Assembly (NCBI GenBank): GCA_035489435.1
Contig: DATHKG010000009.1
Reading direction: 5' to 3' (one strand)
DNA length: 64,000 nucleotides
Source of the DNA: DATHKG01 sp035489435
GTDB taxonomy: Bacteria > Bacteroidota > Bacteroidia > Chitinophagales > Chitinophagaceae
The notes under the pieces were generated by a model that saw nothing but the letters and a program-made list of their open reading frames with translations, did not search any database and was not told the origin of the DNA. Position numbers and translations under genes: made by a program. Positions 7,682 through 17,850 of this stretch are shown here, piece by piece (position 1 is the stretch's first letter; the number at the start of each line of letters is the position of its first letter).

Positions 7682-7975
7682 TTAACGGCTGAAACTTCCT
7701 TTGCGTGCAAAGGGTCTGTTGCCTGTTTTTTCTTCACGTGGGCGCGCTACTGCTACACTGATGGTCCTTCCATCAACAACAGCTCCGTCCAGTTCCTGAA
7801 TAGCTTTGTTAGCAGCTTCTTCATTAGGCATTTCTACAAATGCAAATCCACGTGACTTGCCAGTAAATTTGTCTTTAATAACTGTTGCAGAACTAACTTC
7901 TCCGTAGTCTGCGAAATAGCTTTCAACGTCTTCATCAATGACGTTAAAGCTAAGGTTTGAAACATAAATGTTCAT
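7682..7975 (-). CDS. RNA-binding protein with one RRM domain
   Basis: This 97-residue protein is a single RNA-recognition motif with a basic tail. RNP2 is IYVSNL (3-8) and RNP1 is KSRGFAFV (40-47) with both aromatic residues kept. The tail (about 80-97) is rich in Arg, Lys and Ser and ends RKGSFSR. Bacterial proteins of this type, common in Bacteroidota and cyanobacteria, bind single-stranded RNA and are often tied to cold or stress. The gene is monocistronic, closed by a strong terminator. A TATATTTG box (minus strand, 8120-8113) would give a leader of about 130 nt, long enough for post-transcriptional control. Confidence 0.9.
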   Translation of the reverse strand: MNIYVSNLSFNVIDEDVESYFADYGEVSSATVIKDKFTGKSRGFAFVEMPNEEAANKAIQELDGAVVDGRTISVAVARPREEKTGNRPFARKGSFSR

Positions 7976-8168
7976 ACTACATTAACTGATTAAAATGATT
8001 AAATTCCAATCTGAAAAAATACAGGGGAGTAAAGATGATTACGAGCTACCAGCGTAAAACGGGGAAATGATCGTGAACTAACCTTAAAACTGTGAATCTC
8101 AAATTGAGTCCGCAAATATACTTCAATAAACTGGAATTAAATACTGATTTCAACTGAATTAATAAAAA

Positions 8169-9380
8169 TTAACCTGATTTTTTAAAGGACCTGTAAGCAA
8201 GTACCGTGCTTATAAGTGTAAGCATTGACCCCGCCAGGAAAGGTGCTCCGGGTAGACTAATACTTCCCTCAGGACGAGTGAACCATGCAAACAAAGTTGT
8301 CATCAAAGGTGGTCCGATGATAGATGTTACACTCATGAGACTGGTAAGTCCACCCTGCAGCTCGCCTTGTTCATTAGCGGGCACCTGGTTACTGATGATA
8401 CCCTGTAATGCCGGGCCGCAAATACCTCCCAAACAATAAACCACACTAAAGGCAAACATCATCCATCCCTGGTTGGCAAGACCGAATAAAACAAGACCGA
8501 TACTATACAACAATAAACCTATATAAACGCTTCTCTCGTTTCCGATTATGGGGATCACTTTCCTGATCAGCAATCCCTGAACCAGGAAGATAAGCAAACC
8601 AATCACGCCAAGAGAATAACCAATGGTTTTCTCATCCCAATTAAATTTTTCGATTGTATAAAAAGTCCAGGTGCTTTGAACTGCGTGAACTGCGATATAT
8701 ACCAGCACAAGCGAAAAGATAAGACCTGAAATCTTCGGATATCTTCTTAAATGAATCAATGAACCCATAGGATTTGCCCTGCGCCATTCAAACCTGCGCC
8801 GGTTTTTCAGGGGCAATGATTCGGGCAGCACAAAATATCCATATGCGGCATTCAACAGGCTTAGGCCCGCAGCTGTAAGAAAAGGTGCACGGGTTCCGAT
8901 GCTGCCAAGTAAGCCACCCAAAACAGGACCAATTATAAAGCCAAGCCCGAAAGCAGCACCAACCATTCCAAAATTCTGTGCTCTTTTTTCCGGGGGGCTT
9001 ATGTCTGCAATATATGCTGTGGCAGTTGTGAAGCTTGCTCCCGTTATTCCGGCAATGATTCTTCCAACAAACAGCCACCAGATAGTAGGGGCAAAGGCCA
9101 CGAAAATATAGTCTATGCCAAAACCCAATAATGAAAATAACAACACAGGTCTTCTGCCATATTTGTCACTCAGGTTACCAAGCACAGGCGCAAAAAGAAA
9201 TTGCATGATGGCATAAGCAAAGGTCAGCCAGCCGCCATATTCAGAAGCAACGCTGTTGTTTTCCCCGGTCAGATTCATGATCAGTTTTGGTACAACCGGA
9301 ATAATAATGCCTAATCCTATAACGTCGATGAGAATGGTTACGAAGATAAAACCCATCGCAGCCTGTCTTGATGGAGCCAT
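8169..9380 (-). CDS. MFS transporter of the TCR/Tet family
   Basis: The 403-residue protein has 12 predicted membrane helices and the marks of the DHA1/TetA group. These are an N-terminal helix with TILIDVIGLGIIIPVVP, motif A LGNLSDKYGRRP (67-78) after helix 2, and GAAFGLGFIIGPVLGG at helix 5 (motif C-like, typical of antiporters). Such proteins export drugs or metabolites in exchange for protons across the inner membrane. A tetracycline substrate is not implied, because similar chromosomal genes are common in Bacteroidota. It is divergent from gnd (131-bp spacer) and has its own transcript. Confidence 0.85.
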   Translation of the reverse strand: MAPSRQAAMGFIFVTILIDVIGLGIIIPVVPKLIMNLTGENNSVASEYGGWLTFAYAIMQFLFAPVLGNLSDKYGRRPVLLFSLLGFGIDYIFVAFAPTIWWLFVGRIIAGITGASFTTATAYIADISPPEKRAQNFGMVGAAFGLGFIIGPVLGGLLGSIGTRAPFLTAAGLSLLNAAYGYFVLPESLPLKNRRRFEWRRANPMGSLIHLRRYPKISGLIFSLVLVYIAVHAVQSTWTFYTIEKFNWDEKTIGYSLGVIGLLIFLVQGLLIRKVIPIIGNERSVYIGLLLYSIGLVLFGLANQGWMMFAFSVVYCLGGICGPALQGIISNQVPANEQGELQGGLTSLMSVTSIIGPPLMTTLFAWFTRPEGSISLPGAPFLAGSMLTLISTVLAYRSFKKSG

Positions 9381-9511
9381 ACTAACTAATTATTACAAAG
9401 AAATGATTTATTCATTCACAGCACTGCTCACCAGGAAAGTTTCATACCAGAAAATGCAACAAGTGAAAATACAAATTACCTACTTTTACGCCTTCTTAGA
9501 CAAGCTTAAAC

Positions 9512-10951
9512 ATGACAAATCAACAATTCGACTTCGGAATGATCGGTCTCGGTGTAATGGGCCAGAACTTTCTTTACAATCTTGCGGACCATGGATTCAA
9601 GGCAATCGGGTATGATAAGGACATAAAAAAAACCGCGTTACTGGAATCTTCAGCAACTCCTGGCACAACAGTAAAAGGTGTTAACAGCCTTGAGGAGATG
9701 GTATCCAGCCTCGCAAAACCAAGAAAACTGATGATGCTGGTTCCTGCCGGCAAACCTGTTGATGATGTAATCGCTTCGCTCAAACCATTGGTAGAGCCAG
9801 GAGATATTATCATCGACGGTGGAAATTCTCATTACACTGATACGCTTCGACGTGTAAACGCCTTGCATGAAACAGGTATCCATTTTATGGGCATGGGTGT
9901 TTCAGGGGGCGAACAGGGAGCACGTACAGGCCCAAGCATCATGCCGGGTGGTAACGAGATTGCATGGCATGCAGTAAAGCCGGTTCTTGAAGCAGTTGCC
10001 GCCAGGGTTAACGGAGTACCTTGCGTGGCTTATCTCGGCAAAGGTGCGGCAGGCCACTATGTAAAGATGGTGCATAACGGTATCGAATATGCGATTATGG
10101 AGCTGATCAGTGAAGCATATGATGTGCTTCATCGCGGACTGGAGCTCTCAAACGATGAACTGCATGAAATTTTCAAAAGCTGGAACGAGGGTGAACTGGA
10201 ATCTTTTCTCATAGAGATCACAGCTTCTATTTTCAAACAAAAAGATGATGTTACTGATGGTTACCTGATAGACCAGATCCTTGACAAGGCCGGGGCAAAA
10301 GGCACAGGCAAATGGACTTCACAGGATGCCCTCGATATAGGAGTTCCAATTCCTGTAATAGACATGGCGGTGGCTATGCGTAACATCAGTTCCCTGCGTG
10401 ATGAAAGACTGAAGGCAGCTGCACTTTATCCATCAGCTGTTAAAACAATTCCGCTGCCAAAAGAAGTATTTATCCAGGAGGTGAAAAACGCCTTGGCTTT
10501 TGCTATATTAATCAGCTATGCACAGGGGATGGCTATGTTGCAAAAAGCTTCTACAGAACTTGCGATGGATATTCCACTACCGGAAGTTATCAAAGTATGG
10601 CGCGGGGGTTGTATTATCCGTTCAGCCCTACTCGATCTGTTTGCCAAAGCTTATGCACAGGATCCAAAACTTTCCAATCTTTTGCAGGACGGAGCTATCG
10701 CCCGATGGATACTCAGCAAAGAAGCTGATGCCCGCACAGTAGCTTCATTGGTTATTCAGGCTGGTTATCCTGCCGGAGGGATGTTGAATTCCATTGCATA
10801 TTTTGATGCATATCGCAGCGCCCGACTACCTATAAACCTGGTCCAGGCCCAACGTGATTTTTTTGGAGCACATACTTATGAAAGAAACGATGGCACCGGC
10901 ACTTATTATCATACCGAATGGACAGTCGGAAAGTTTGAACATTTACCCTGA
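9512..10951 (+). CDS. gnd: 6-phosphogluconate dehydrogenase, decarboxylating
   Basis: The enzyme oxidises 6-phosphogluconate to ribulose 5-phosphate, CO2 and NAD(P)H. The 479-residue length matches the long (dimeric) family. GLGVMGQ (12-18) begins the dinucleotide fold, SGGEQGA (131-137) lines the substrate site, and KMVHNGIEY (185-193) holds the catalytic lysine and substrate-binding Asn. The C-terminal DYFGAHTYER-like segment is present as DFFGAHTYER. It is the first gene of gnd-zwf-pgl; zwf follows after 73 bp. TACTTTTA at 9481-9488 resembles a -7 box 24 bp before the start. Confidence 0.96.
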   Translation: MTNQQFDFGMIGLGVMGQNFLYNLADHGFKAIGYDKDIKKTALLESSATPGTTVKGVNSLEEMVSSLAKPRKLMMLVPAGKPVDDVIASLKPLVEPGDIIIDGGNSHYTDTLRRVNALHETGIHFMGMGVSGGEQGARTGPSIMPGGNEIAWHAVKPVLEAVAARVNGVPCVAYLGKGAAGHYVKMVHNGIEYAIMELISEAYDVLHRGLELSNDELHEIFKSWNEGELESFLIEITASIFKQKDDVTDGYLIDQILDKAGAKGTGKWTSQDALDIGVPIPVIDMAVAMRNISSLRDERLKAAALYPSAVKTIPLPKEVFIQEVKNALAFAILISYAQGMAMLQKASTELAMDIPLPEVIKVWRGGCIIRSALLDLFAKAYAQDPKLSNLLQDGAIARWILSKEADARTVASLVIQAGYPAGGMLNSIAYFDAYRSARLPINLVQAQRDFFGAHTYERNDGTGTYYHTEWTVGKFEHLP

Positions 10952-11024
10952 TCATTGCAAAACGCTAACCGTTTTACAAAATAAATCGTACCAGAAATTT
11001 ATTTTTCAATTGTAGATATTCTTT

Positions 11025-12542
11025 ATGATACAGAACCACAAAAGACCACCGGCATCTCTCCTTTTTATTTTCGGAGGAAGCGGTGATCTGAATTTTCGCA
11101 AATTATCACCTGCGCTTTATAATTTATTTATAGACGAATGGATGCCCGAGAAATTCGGGATAGTAGGAATCGGAAGAACCGAATATTCAAACGAAAAATA
11201 CCGCAGTCACCTTCTGGAAGGAATCAATCAGTTCAGCCGTCGTAAGGATGAACAAAACGGGAAGTGGAAAGATTTTTCTCAACATATCAGCTATCTGCAA
11301 ATGGATGCTGAAAATGAGGAAGAATATATAAAGATTGCAGAGGTTGTAAAAGAAAAGGAAAAAGAATATGGCGAACATCCCAATGTGGTTTTTTACATGG
11401 CAGTTGCTCCCCAGCTGGTTCCTGAGATCGCCAGTAAACTTGGACCTCTAAACATTTGCGCAGATACAAAATGCACAAGAATAGTAGTGGAAAAACCATT
11501 TGGCAACGATCTTCAAAGCGCACATAAATTAAACCAGTTGCTTTCTTCGATGTTTTCAGAAGAACAGATTTATCGTATAGATCATTATCTCGGAAAAGAA
11601 ACGGTTCAGAATATATTGGCAATGCGTTTTGCAAATGCCTTATTCGAGCCAATCTGGAATCGTAACTATATTGACCATGTCCAGATAACCGCAGCTGAAA
11701 CTGTGGGCCTCGAGGGCCGCGGTGGCTATTATGAACATTCAGGGGCGCTTCGTGATATGATACAGAATCATATTCTCCAATTGGTCTGTATGATCGGAAT
11801 GGAGGCACCCGTTTCTTTCGATGCGAATGAAATCAGAAACAAAAAAGTCGATGTTTTAAATGCAATCCGGCCAATCGGGCCAGATGAAGTTCACAAGTTT
11901 GTTGTGCGTGGGCAGTACTCCCATGGCTGGATGCAGGGAAAAGAGGTGCCTGCTTACCGCGAAGAGAAAGGTGTTGATCCCGAATCACCGACTGATACTT
12001 TTGCCGCAGTAAAGTTTTTTATTGACAACTGGCGTTGGCAGGATGTACCATTTTATGTAAGGACCGGTAAGAGAATGCATCAAAAAACAACCATTATCAC
12101 TATCCAATTCCGCCCGGCTCCCAATTTTGCTTTTCCACCCGAAGCAACCCAAACATGGAGACCGAACAGGTTGACAATAAGTATTCAGCCCGAAATGGAC
12201 ATAAGGCTCCGTTTCCAGGCTAAACGTCCCGGCCAGGCTATGGTGCTCAACCCGGTAGATATGATCTTCAGTTATGAGGATGCTTATGACGGCCATGAAC
12301 CCGAAGCATACGAAACATTACTGCTTGATGTAATGGAAGGAAATGCAACGCTTTTTATGCGGGCAGACCAGGTTGAGGCCGCATGGAAAATCATCATGCC
12401 TATATTGGATGCCTGGGAAGCCCGGCCACCCGTTGATTTCCCCAATTATGCTCCTGGTTCCTGGGGCCCGGAAGATGCAGAAGCTTTGATAGCCAGGGAT
12501 GGGCACAATTGGATCACGCTGCCACTACCCCACAAGGACTGA
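11025..12542 (+). CDS. zwf: Glucose-6-phosphate 1-dehydrogenase
   Basis: It catalyses the first step of the oxidative pentose phosphate pathway. The 505-residue protein has the NADP-binding GGSGDLNFRKLSPALY segment (17-32), EKPFG (156-160), and the active-site signature RIDHYLGKE (184-192) with the substrate-binding lysine. FYVRTGKRM follows in the C-terminal half. GGSGDL instead of GASGDL is a small variation seen in the family. It lies between gnd and pgl, 24 bp before pgl, so the three genes are very probably one operon. Confidence 0.96.
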   Translation: MIQNHKRPPASLLFIFGGSGDLNFRKLSPALYNLFIDEWMPEKFGIVGIGRTEYSNEKYRSHLLEGINQFSRRKDEQNGKWKDFSQHISYLQMDAENEEEYIKIAEVVKEKEKEYGEHPNVVFYMAVAPQLVPEIASKLGPLNICADTKCTRIVVEKPFGNDLQSAHKLNQLLSSMFSEEQIYRIDHYLGKETVQNILAMRFANALFEPIWNRNYIDHVQITAAETVGLEGRGGYYEHSGALRDMIQNHILQLVCMIGMEAPVSFDANEIRNKKVDVLNAIRPIGPDEVHKFVVRGQYSHGWMQGKEVPAYREEKGVDPESPTDTFAAVKFFIDNWRWQDVPFYVRTGKRMHQKTTIITIQFRPAPNFAFPPEATQTWRPNRLTISIQPEMDIRLRFQAKRPGQAMVLNPVDMIFSYEDAYDGHEPEAYETLLLDVMEGNATLFMRADQVEAAWKIIMPILDAWEARPPVDFPNYAPGSWGPEDAEALIARDGHNWITLPLPHKD

Positions 12543-12566
12543 TTAAATCATAAAATTGAACCGTGT

Positions 12567-13295
12567 ATGAAACTTCATATCTGTAAAGACTCCAATGAGC
12601 TGAGCAAACAGGCCGCAGTCTGGATCGGCTCCAGCATCAAACAGACCCTTGAAAAACAGGACCGGTTTACTTTAGCCCTTTCGGGTGGGTCAACCCCACA
12701 AAAACTGCATGGACTTTTAAGCAGCTATCCTTATAAGGAAGAGATCGACTGGTCGAAGATTCATATTTTCTGGGGAGATGAAAGGGTGGTACCGCTCGAA
12801 GATGACCGGAACAATGCAAAGATGGCTTTTGATACCCTTCTTGATAAAGTCGACGTTCCCATGGAACAGATTCATATCATGAGAACAGATATCGATCCGT
12901 CGGAAGCAGCTGCTGAATACGAGAAAATTATTAAAAAATATTTCGGATCGGGCGGTCATAAGCTGGACCTTCTTCTGCTTGGGATGGGCGATGATGGACA
13001 CACGCTTTCTTTATTTCCCGGCACTCCCGTGGTACATGAAAAGGAAAAATGGGTTACTTCATTATTCCTTGAGTCACAGGATATGTATCGTATCACGCTT
13101 ACAGCACCTTTCGCAAACCGTTCAGCAAGAGTTGCCTTTCTCACAGCGGGCAAAAGCAAAGCACCCGCTTTAAAACAAGTGCTGGAAGGCGACTACGATC
13201 CGGATCATTTTCCGGCGCAGCTTATTAAACCAGTGGGAGAACTACATTGGTTTGTAGATAAAGAAGCTGCTTCTCAACTTTCGCGAACATATTAA
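12567..13295 (+). CDS. pgl: 6-phosphogluconolactonase (SOL/DevB type)
   Basis: This 242-residue protein is the lactonase joining the zwf and gnd reactions. It shows the sugar-phosphate isomerase-like fold with ALSGGSTPQKLHGLL near residues 31-45, HIFWGDERVVP and LLLLGMGDDGHTLSLFPG; the Asp-Gly-His of the last motif is part of the active site. It is the last gene of the operon. Its stop is 12 bp from the stop of a convergent gene, with no clear terminator in between. Confidence 0.94.
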   Translation: MKLHICKDSNELSKQAAVWIGSSIKQTLEKQDRFTLALSGGSTPQKLHGLLSSYPYKEEIDWSKIHIFWGDERVVPLEDDRNNAKMAFDTLLDKVDVPMEQIHIMRTDIDPSEAAAEYEKIIKKYFGSGGHKLDLLLLGMGDDGHTLSLFPGTPVVHEKEKWVTSLFLESQDMYRITLTAPFANRSARVAFLTAGKSKAPALKQVLEGDYDPDHFPAQLIKPVGELHWFVDKEAASQLSRTY

Positions 13296-13307
13296 GTAAT
13301 AGCGCGT

Positions 13308-13721
13308 TTAAACATCTACTGAGTCATACACCACCACCTTTTGCCAGAGTGAAGAATAGTCTTCGATAAACTTCAGGTGAATTGGATCTGTCTGATAGCT
13401 TTCCTGGTCGGCTGCATTGTTAAAATTAAGCATCCATGAAATGGAATAGGATCTTTCAATTACATCCCGATGGGTGTCGGCAGGCTTGCCTATATGAAAA
13501 GTTTTTATCGTCTTAACTTTTGATAATTTTCTCAACCCTTCTACCAGTTTATCACGATCGGCAGTGCTGGCTGGATTCTTCAGGTAAAAAAATACATGGT
13601 GAATAAAAATGTTATTCGCTGTCATAGCTGATGCTGTTGTATATGTTAATGATGCAAATGTGGTAACTAAAGCAGCCTTACCCGTATTTGTGATAAAACT
13701 GCGGCGGGAATGTTTCGACAT
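13308..13721 (-). CDS. Dabb (stress-responsive alpha/beta barrel) protein with Tat-like leader
   Basis: The product has a leader with a twin-arginine motif (SKHSRRSFITNTGKA) and a hydrophobic stretch, followed by a Dabb domain of about 100 residues. HHVFFYLKNPASTADRDKL, KVKTIKTFHIGKPA and the DHRxVI-like block HRDVIERSYSISWMLNF are typical. These small dimeric ferredoxin-like folds have diverse, mostly unknown roles. I chose the Met at 13721 because it puts the RR motif right after the start; a start at 13733 adds four residues. Export via Tat is inferred from the leader. Confidence 0.82.
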   Translation of the reverse strand: MSKHSRRSFITNTGKAALVTTFASLTYTTASAMTANNIFIHHVFFYLKNPASTADRDKLVEGLRKLSKVKTIKTFHIGKPADTHRDVIERSYSISWMLNFNNAADQESYQTDPIHLKFIEDYSSLWQKVVVYDSVDV

Positions 13722-13880
13722 AAGCTGGTACAATTGGTCTTAGGGCAATAAATTTATGTATTTAATACCGAATATTCTGAATTGCTAAAACGAAATCAAA
13801 ATATGTTTTAAATTTAATATAATTAATCCGGCGTTCTTTAACATGGATCGCTGTGTGCTAACCTTAATCTTATCTTTTTT

Positions 13881-16800
13881 TTGAAAAAACCACGCAAATG
13901 GAAATTGCTACTGTTCGTGTTTACGGGCATTGTCTTGCTGATAACAGCGAGCTATTTCATCTTTATATATAAATTCAAAGAAATATTAAGGACAGTTATA
14001 GAAAAAGAGTCACAGGGAAAATACACGTTCAACGCGTCCAAGGTAAACTTATCGCTGTGGGACCAAAAGATTACACTCAATAATGTTATTGTAGCAGCGG
14101 TTGATTCAGTCCAGGCATCTGCAGATTATTTCATCTCAGCCAAAAAAGTCCATCTCTCCATTGAGTCACTTCGTGATGTAATGTTGAATGACAAGTTGGT
14201 TGTGAACGATGTTATTATCAGCGAACCATTTTTTCGTATCAGTGTCCTTACTGATAAACCCAGGGCAAATGATAACTTTCATCCATCCACCGTCACCGAT
14301 ATCATCAACAACCTGACCCAACGTTTGCAGGTCAGAAGTCTCCGGTTAACAGATGCCTCATTTGAGTATATTACTTTTAAACACCCGGAACCATTTAAAG
14401 CGGACCATATCAATCTGAAAATATCCAATTTCAGAAAAAAAGACTCGATGACGAATGACCTGATGTATACTGATGATATCGATCTTTCAGTTACAAACCA
14501 GTCATGGAAATTTCCTGGTGGAAATCAGGATTTGAATTTTACCAGGCTTCATTATTCTGCCAGGGATCAATATATACAGATTGATTCCAGCACACTTATT
14601 ATCAGGGGGAAGAAGACAGCTGATACCGTTACACTGTATGCAGATCAATTCAGATTCAGTCCAAGACGACTTCAGGAGCACCTGGCCAATGATGAATTTG
14701 TGGTTGATAGCCTGGTCTGTGTCCGGCCGGTATTGATTCTCCAGAAAGGAGAAAACAGTAAAAAGGATTCAAGCGGATCTATTTCGGGTGCGCTTAACCA
14801 GATGTTCAACAAAGTGAACCTGCGTTATATTAATATTATCAAAGGCTCTTTTGCCATTTTTGAAAAAAACAGGACAAGTAGTTCCTATTCCACTGAACAG
14901 GCTGATATAAAGATTTATAATCTCCAGGCTCAAAGCAATCACCCGAAGCCATTAAGTGTGGATAGTGTTATGTTCAATCTTAATAATCTTACTTTCCTGA
15001 CCCGGGATAGTTTGTACCAGTTAACAGTTGATAAATTCGGACTTCGAAACAATGATCTGACCTTTATAAATGCAAGTTTTGGAAACGCACCGGGTAACAC
15101 AAGGCCTTCCAACATGACTTTTACTACTCCTGAGTTACGGTTCAGAGATATTGATCTTGAAGAGCTGATGATGAAAAAGCTCAAAGCACCGGCAATCTCA
15201 ATATACCGGCCGACTATCAGGCTTTTTACAACTGAGAAAAAACACAATGACAGCGACAGTAGTGGAAAGTTTTCCTTCAAAAGTTTTTATAAAGCAATGC
15301 ACGGGCTTGATGAACTCATCAATGTTGACAGCTTCCGCATCATCGAAGGGAACATGAGATTAAGGTCGAATAAAAATATTTTCAATGCGGATTTTAATTC
15401 CATCAACGGGGTGATTCTGATTAACAAATTGCTTAAAAGCGATTCGCTGGTTGATATTAAGCGGGCAATCCCCGATATGAATATTCAAATGGCCTCGATA
15501 TCATCACCAGGATTCAATCTCGCGCTGGATAATTTTCATTTTAATGGCACATCCAGGCACAGTTATGTTGAAACATTCATGTTCTCAATCCCGACCGGTA
15601 CTAATATCTCTGGTAAAAATCTGTCCTGGGATATCCTTGACTGGGACATATTTCAAAAATCAAATATCCTGCAGATAAAGAAACTTGTTATTGATGAACT
15701 GACTACAAATTTCGGGGTAGGTCCATCTTCAAAAAACAAAAAAAATGGTTTCCCGGTTCTCATCATTGATACACTTGAAATCGGGAAGTTAGGCTTCGGG
15801 ATGAAAACCAAAAATTCAACACTGAATCTGAATGCCCATCAAATCAATCTACGTGATTTTAGTTCGCAGGCCGAACATTTAAGCTGGACTGACTTAAGTG
15901 CCTCTATTAATCAGTTTCATTTTCAAAAGAAAGGCCTGGAAGCTTCATTCAAATCCCTGGCCTTATCCAATAATGGGATTAATCAGCTAAAGGATGCCAC
16001 ATTTCATTTTGATGATCTGGACAAAGAAATCGATTTCCAGGCACCCCTGATGAATCTAAAAATGGAATTTCAAAGTTCTGATTTTTCAAAGTTTTCGATC
16101 CATTCATTGGTGTCTGATACTGCATCGATAACAATTCTTGCCAAAAAGAAACCGGAATCAAATAATGCCGTGATGGCTTCCGGGCTGCAACAGGAAGAAA
16201 CAGATATTCAAAAAACTACCGTCAATAGCATTTTAGTCAGCCAGGTTGAATTAAACAATAATTCGGTTGTTTATATCAATCAGTTCGATTCAATGATGGC
16301 GAACGCAATGCTTGATTTATCCGGCAAAACAATCGTTTACCAAAACAATGAAAACCTGCCGCTCAGGTTCAAAGAATTGAATTTAGCAATGCGCGACCTT
16401 CAGTTTGATCAAAAACAAATCAAGGTCTCCACCCCTTCATTTGATGCTGGATTTACAGACGGAGAATTAAGTCTCACAGCCGATAAGTTATACAGTCTAA
16501 AGGCTGGCATTGATATCAATTGGAAATCACTTGATTTCGCAATGGGTTTCAAAGATTCAGCTACACTATCTGTAAAAAACATATCAGGAACATTGTTAAC
16601 GCCAGGCTTTGAATTTTCGCCGGGCAGGAAAATAAACTGGGCGCCTTTGGTAAAACTTGCAACATGGAAGAACGGACAGGCAAGTTTTGAGAACCGCGAT
16701 CTTAAGGCGGAAGCAGAAGGTCTCAGCTGGAATGGTCCTGAAAGTGCTTTCACAACAGGATATTTTTCCGTCAAACCAAAAATTAATGCTGCAACTGCGT

Positions 16801-17744
16801 ATAAAAAAAATCTTTGGCAAAGAGATGAGCTGGTAGTTGATGGTGAAAAATTGACAATAGACGGGATTGCATACGATCCCGCTTCAGGAGATTCTACGCT
16901 TGCCATAGATAAGATCATCCTTGAAAAAATAAATCTGCAAGCCAGCCGGGATAAACGAATTCCCTTCAGGCATGGTATTGAGAAACCCATGCCAACTAAA
17001 CTGATCAGTTCGTTGCGTTTTCCTGTCGTCATTGATTCGTTGATAATCACCAGGAGTAATATTACCATTCATGAGGTTTCCGCTAAAACTAAAAAGACCG
17101 GGACCATCCCATTGCGGGAGCTTGAAGCAACCATAACAAATATCCGGAACAGGGTCAGTCCTGACGACGTGCTTGGTATTTCAGCAACAGCTTTAATGTT
17201 AGACAACAGAATTAATCATATGAGATATGATGAGCTGTATGGAGATTCACTGTCTCCATTTATTATGAAATTTTATGCTTCGCCGATGAAGCTGACAAAT
17301 TTCACTAAAGCAACTCAGCCCCTGGCTAATGTCGGGGTCAGAAATGGATTGTCTGACACGCTGTACGCGCACTGGATTGGGAACAAACATGCAGCGATCG
17401 GTAGAATGAATTTTCATTATAGAGGTTTAAAGATCGCACTACTGAATAAAGATGATCCTGAAAAAAAACACCTTACCCTGCGATTGGTGAATCTCTTTGC
17501 TAATTCAATTGTTCGTAACGCTAATTCTAAAGAGGCGATTATTTATTATGAGCGGGACCCCGAAAAGTTTGTATTTAACTACTGGGTGAAAACAACGTTT
17601 AGCGGACTTATGTCAAGCGTTGGGGTAAAGCGTAACAGGAAGTATATAAATCAATATAACAAGTCGAAAGAAAAGTTTTCTTTACCGGATATGCCGCCAA
17701 GTGCACCTAATGGTACACCCATCATATTGACCAGGTCTTATTAA
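13881..17744 (+). CDS. Very large AsmA-like, membrane-anchored periplasmic protein
   Basis: The 1287-residue protein has one N-terminal membrane helix (LLLFVFTGIVLLITASYFIF) after a basic start. A long periplasmic part follows, of short beta strands in the pattern seen in AsmA/DUF748/TamB-like proteins: early GKYTFNASKVNLSLWDQKIT, repeated SLxxDxIxLxN turns, and a C-terminal block with IGRMNFHYRGLKI and VNLFANSIV. Such proteins are proposed to bridge inner and outer membranes and carry lipid. The start is a TTG at 13881, right after a run of eight T (13874-13881 region); no in-frame ATG lies between the upstream stop (13839) and here. An out-of-frame ATG at 13843 runs into that T tract and would join the frame if one T were added. 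Confidence 0.72.
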   Translation: MKKPRKWKLLLFVFTGIVLLITASYFIFIYKFKEILRTVIEKESQGKYTFNASKVNLSLWDQKITLNNVIVAAVDSVQASADYFISAKKVHLSIESLRDVMLNDKLVVNDVIISEPFFRISVLTDKPRANDNFHPSTVTDIINNLTQRLQVRSLRLTDASFEYITFKHPEPFKADHINLKISNFRKKDSMTNDLMYTDDIDLSVTNQSWKFPGGNQDLNFTRLHYSARDQYIQIDSSTLIIRGKKTADTVTLYADQFRFSPRRLQEHLANDEFVVDSLVCVRPVLILQKGENSKKDSSGSISGALNQMFNKVNLRYINIIKGSFAIFEKNRTSSSYSTEQADIKIYNLQAQSNHPKPLSVDSVMFNLNNLTFLTRDSLYQLTVDKFGLRNNDLTFINASFGNAPGNTRPSNMTFTTPELRFRDIDLEELMMKKLKAPAISIYRPTIRLFTTEKKHNDSDSSGKFSFKSFYKAMHGLDELINVDSFRIIEGNMRLRSNKNIFNADFNSINGVILINKLLKSDSLVDIKRAIPDMNIQMASISSPGFNLALDNFHFNGTSRHSYVETFMFSIPTGTNISGKNLSWDILDWDIFQKSNILQIKKLVIDELTTNFGVGPSSKNKKNGFPVLIIDTLEIGKLGFGMKTKNSTLNLNAHQINLRDFSSQAEHLSWTDLSASINQFHFQKKGLEASFKSLALSNNGINQLKDATFHFDDLDKEIDFQAPLMNLKMEFQSSDFSKFSIHSLVSDTASITILAKKKPESNNAVMASGLQQEETDIQKTTVNSILVSQVELNNNSVVYINQFDSMMANAMLDLSGKTIVYQNNENLPLRFKELNLAMRDLQFDQKQIKVSTPSFDAGFTDGELSLTADKLYSLKAGIDINWKSLDFAMGFKDSATLSVKNISGTLLTPGFEFSPGRKINWAPLVKLATWKNGQASFENRDLKAEAEGLSWNGPESAFTTGYFSVKPKINAATAYKKNLWQRDELVVDGEKLTIDGIAYDPASGDSTLAIDKIILEKINLQASRDKRIPFRHGIEKPMPTKLISSLRFPVVIDSLIITRSNITIHEVSAKTKKTGTIPLRELEATITNIRNRVSPDDVLGISATALMLDNRINHMRYDELYGDSLSPFIMKFYASPMKLTNFTKATQPLANVGVRNGLSDTLYAHWIGNKHAAIGRMNFHYRGLKIALLNKDDPEKKHLTLRLVNLFANSIVRNANSKEAIIYYERDPEKFVFNYWVKTTFSGLMSSVGVKRNRKYINQYNKSKEKFSLPDMPPSAPNGTPIILTRSY

Positions 17745-17765
17745 TCCTGGATCTTAAACCGGTCG

Positions 17766-17850
17766 TTCAAATATATTTGTTCGACAAGTTTTTGTTCATT
17801 CAGCTTTGTTTGACGGCTTTGTTTGATCGATTTGTTTGATCAGCTTTTTC
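17766..17850. repeat. Degenerate T-rich tandem repeat at the amidase stop
   Basis: Words such as CAGCTTTGTTTGA, GGCTTTGTTTGATCG, ATTTGTTTGATCAGCTTTTT and TTTGTTCGACAAG are repeated with a period of about 14 bp. They fill most of the spacer between the convergent AsmA-like and amidase genes. Confidence 0.7.

Noticed and set aside
8169..9380. Tetracycline-resistance gene
   Set aside because: The protein is in the TetA/TCR family, but chromosomal Bacteroidota members are common and nothing points to mobile resistance here.
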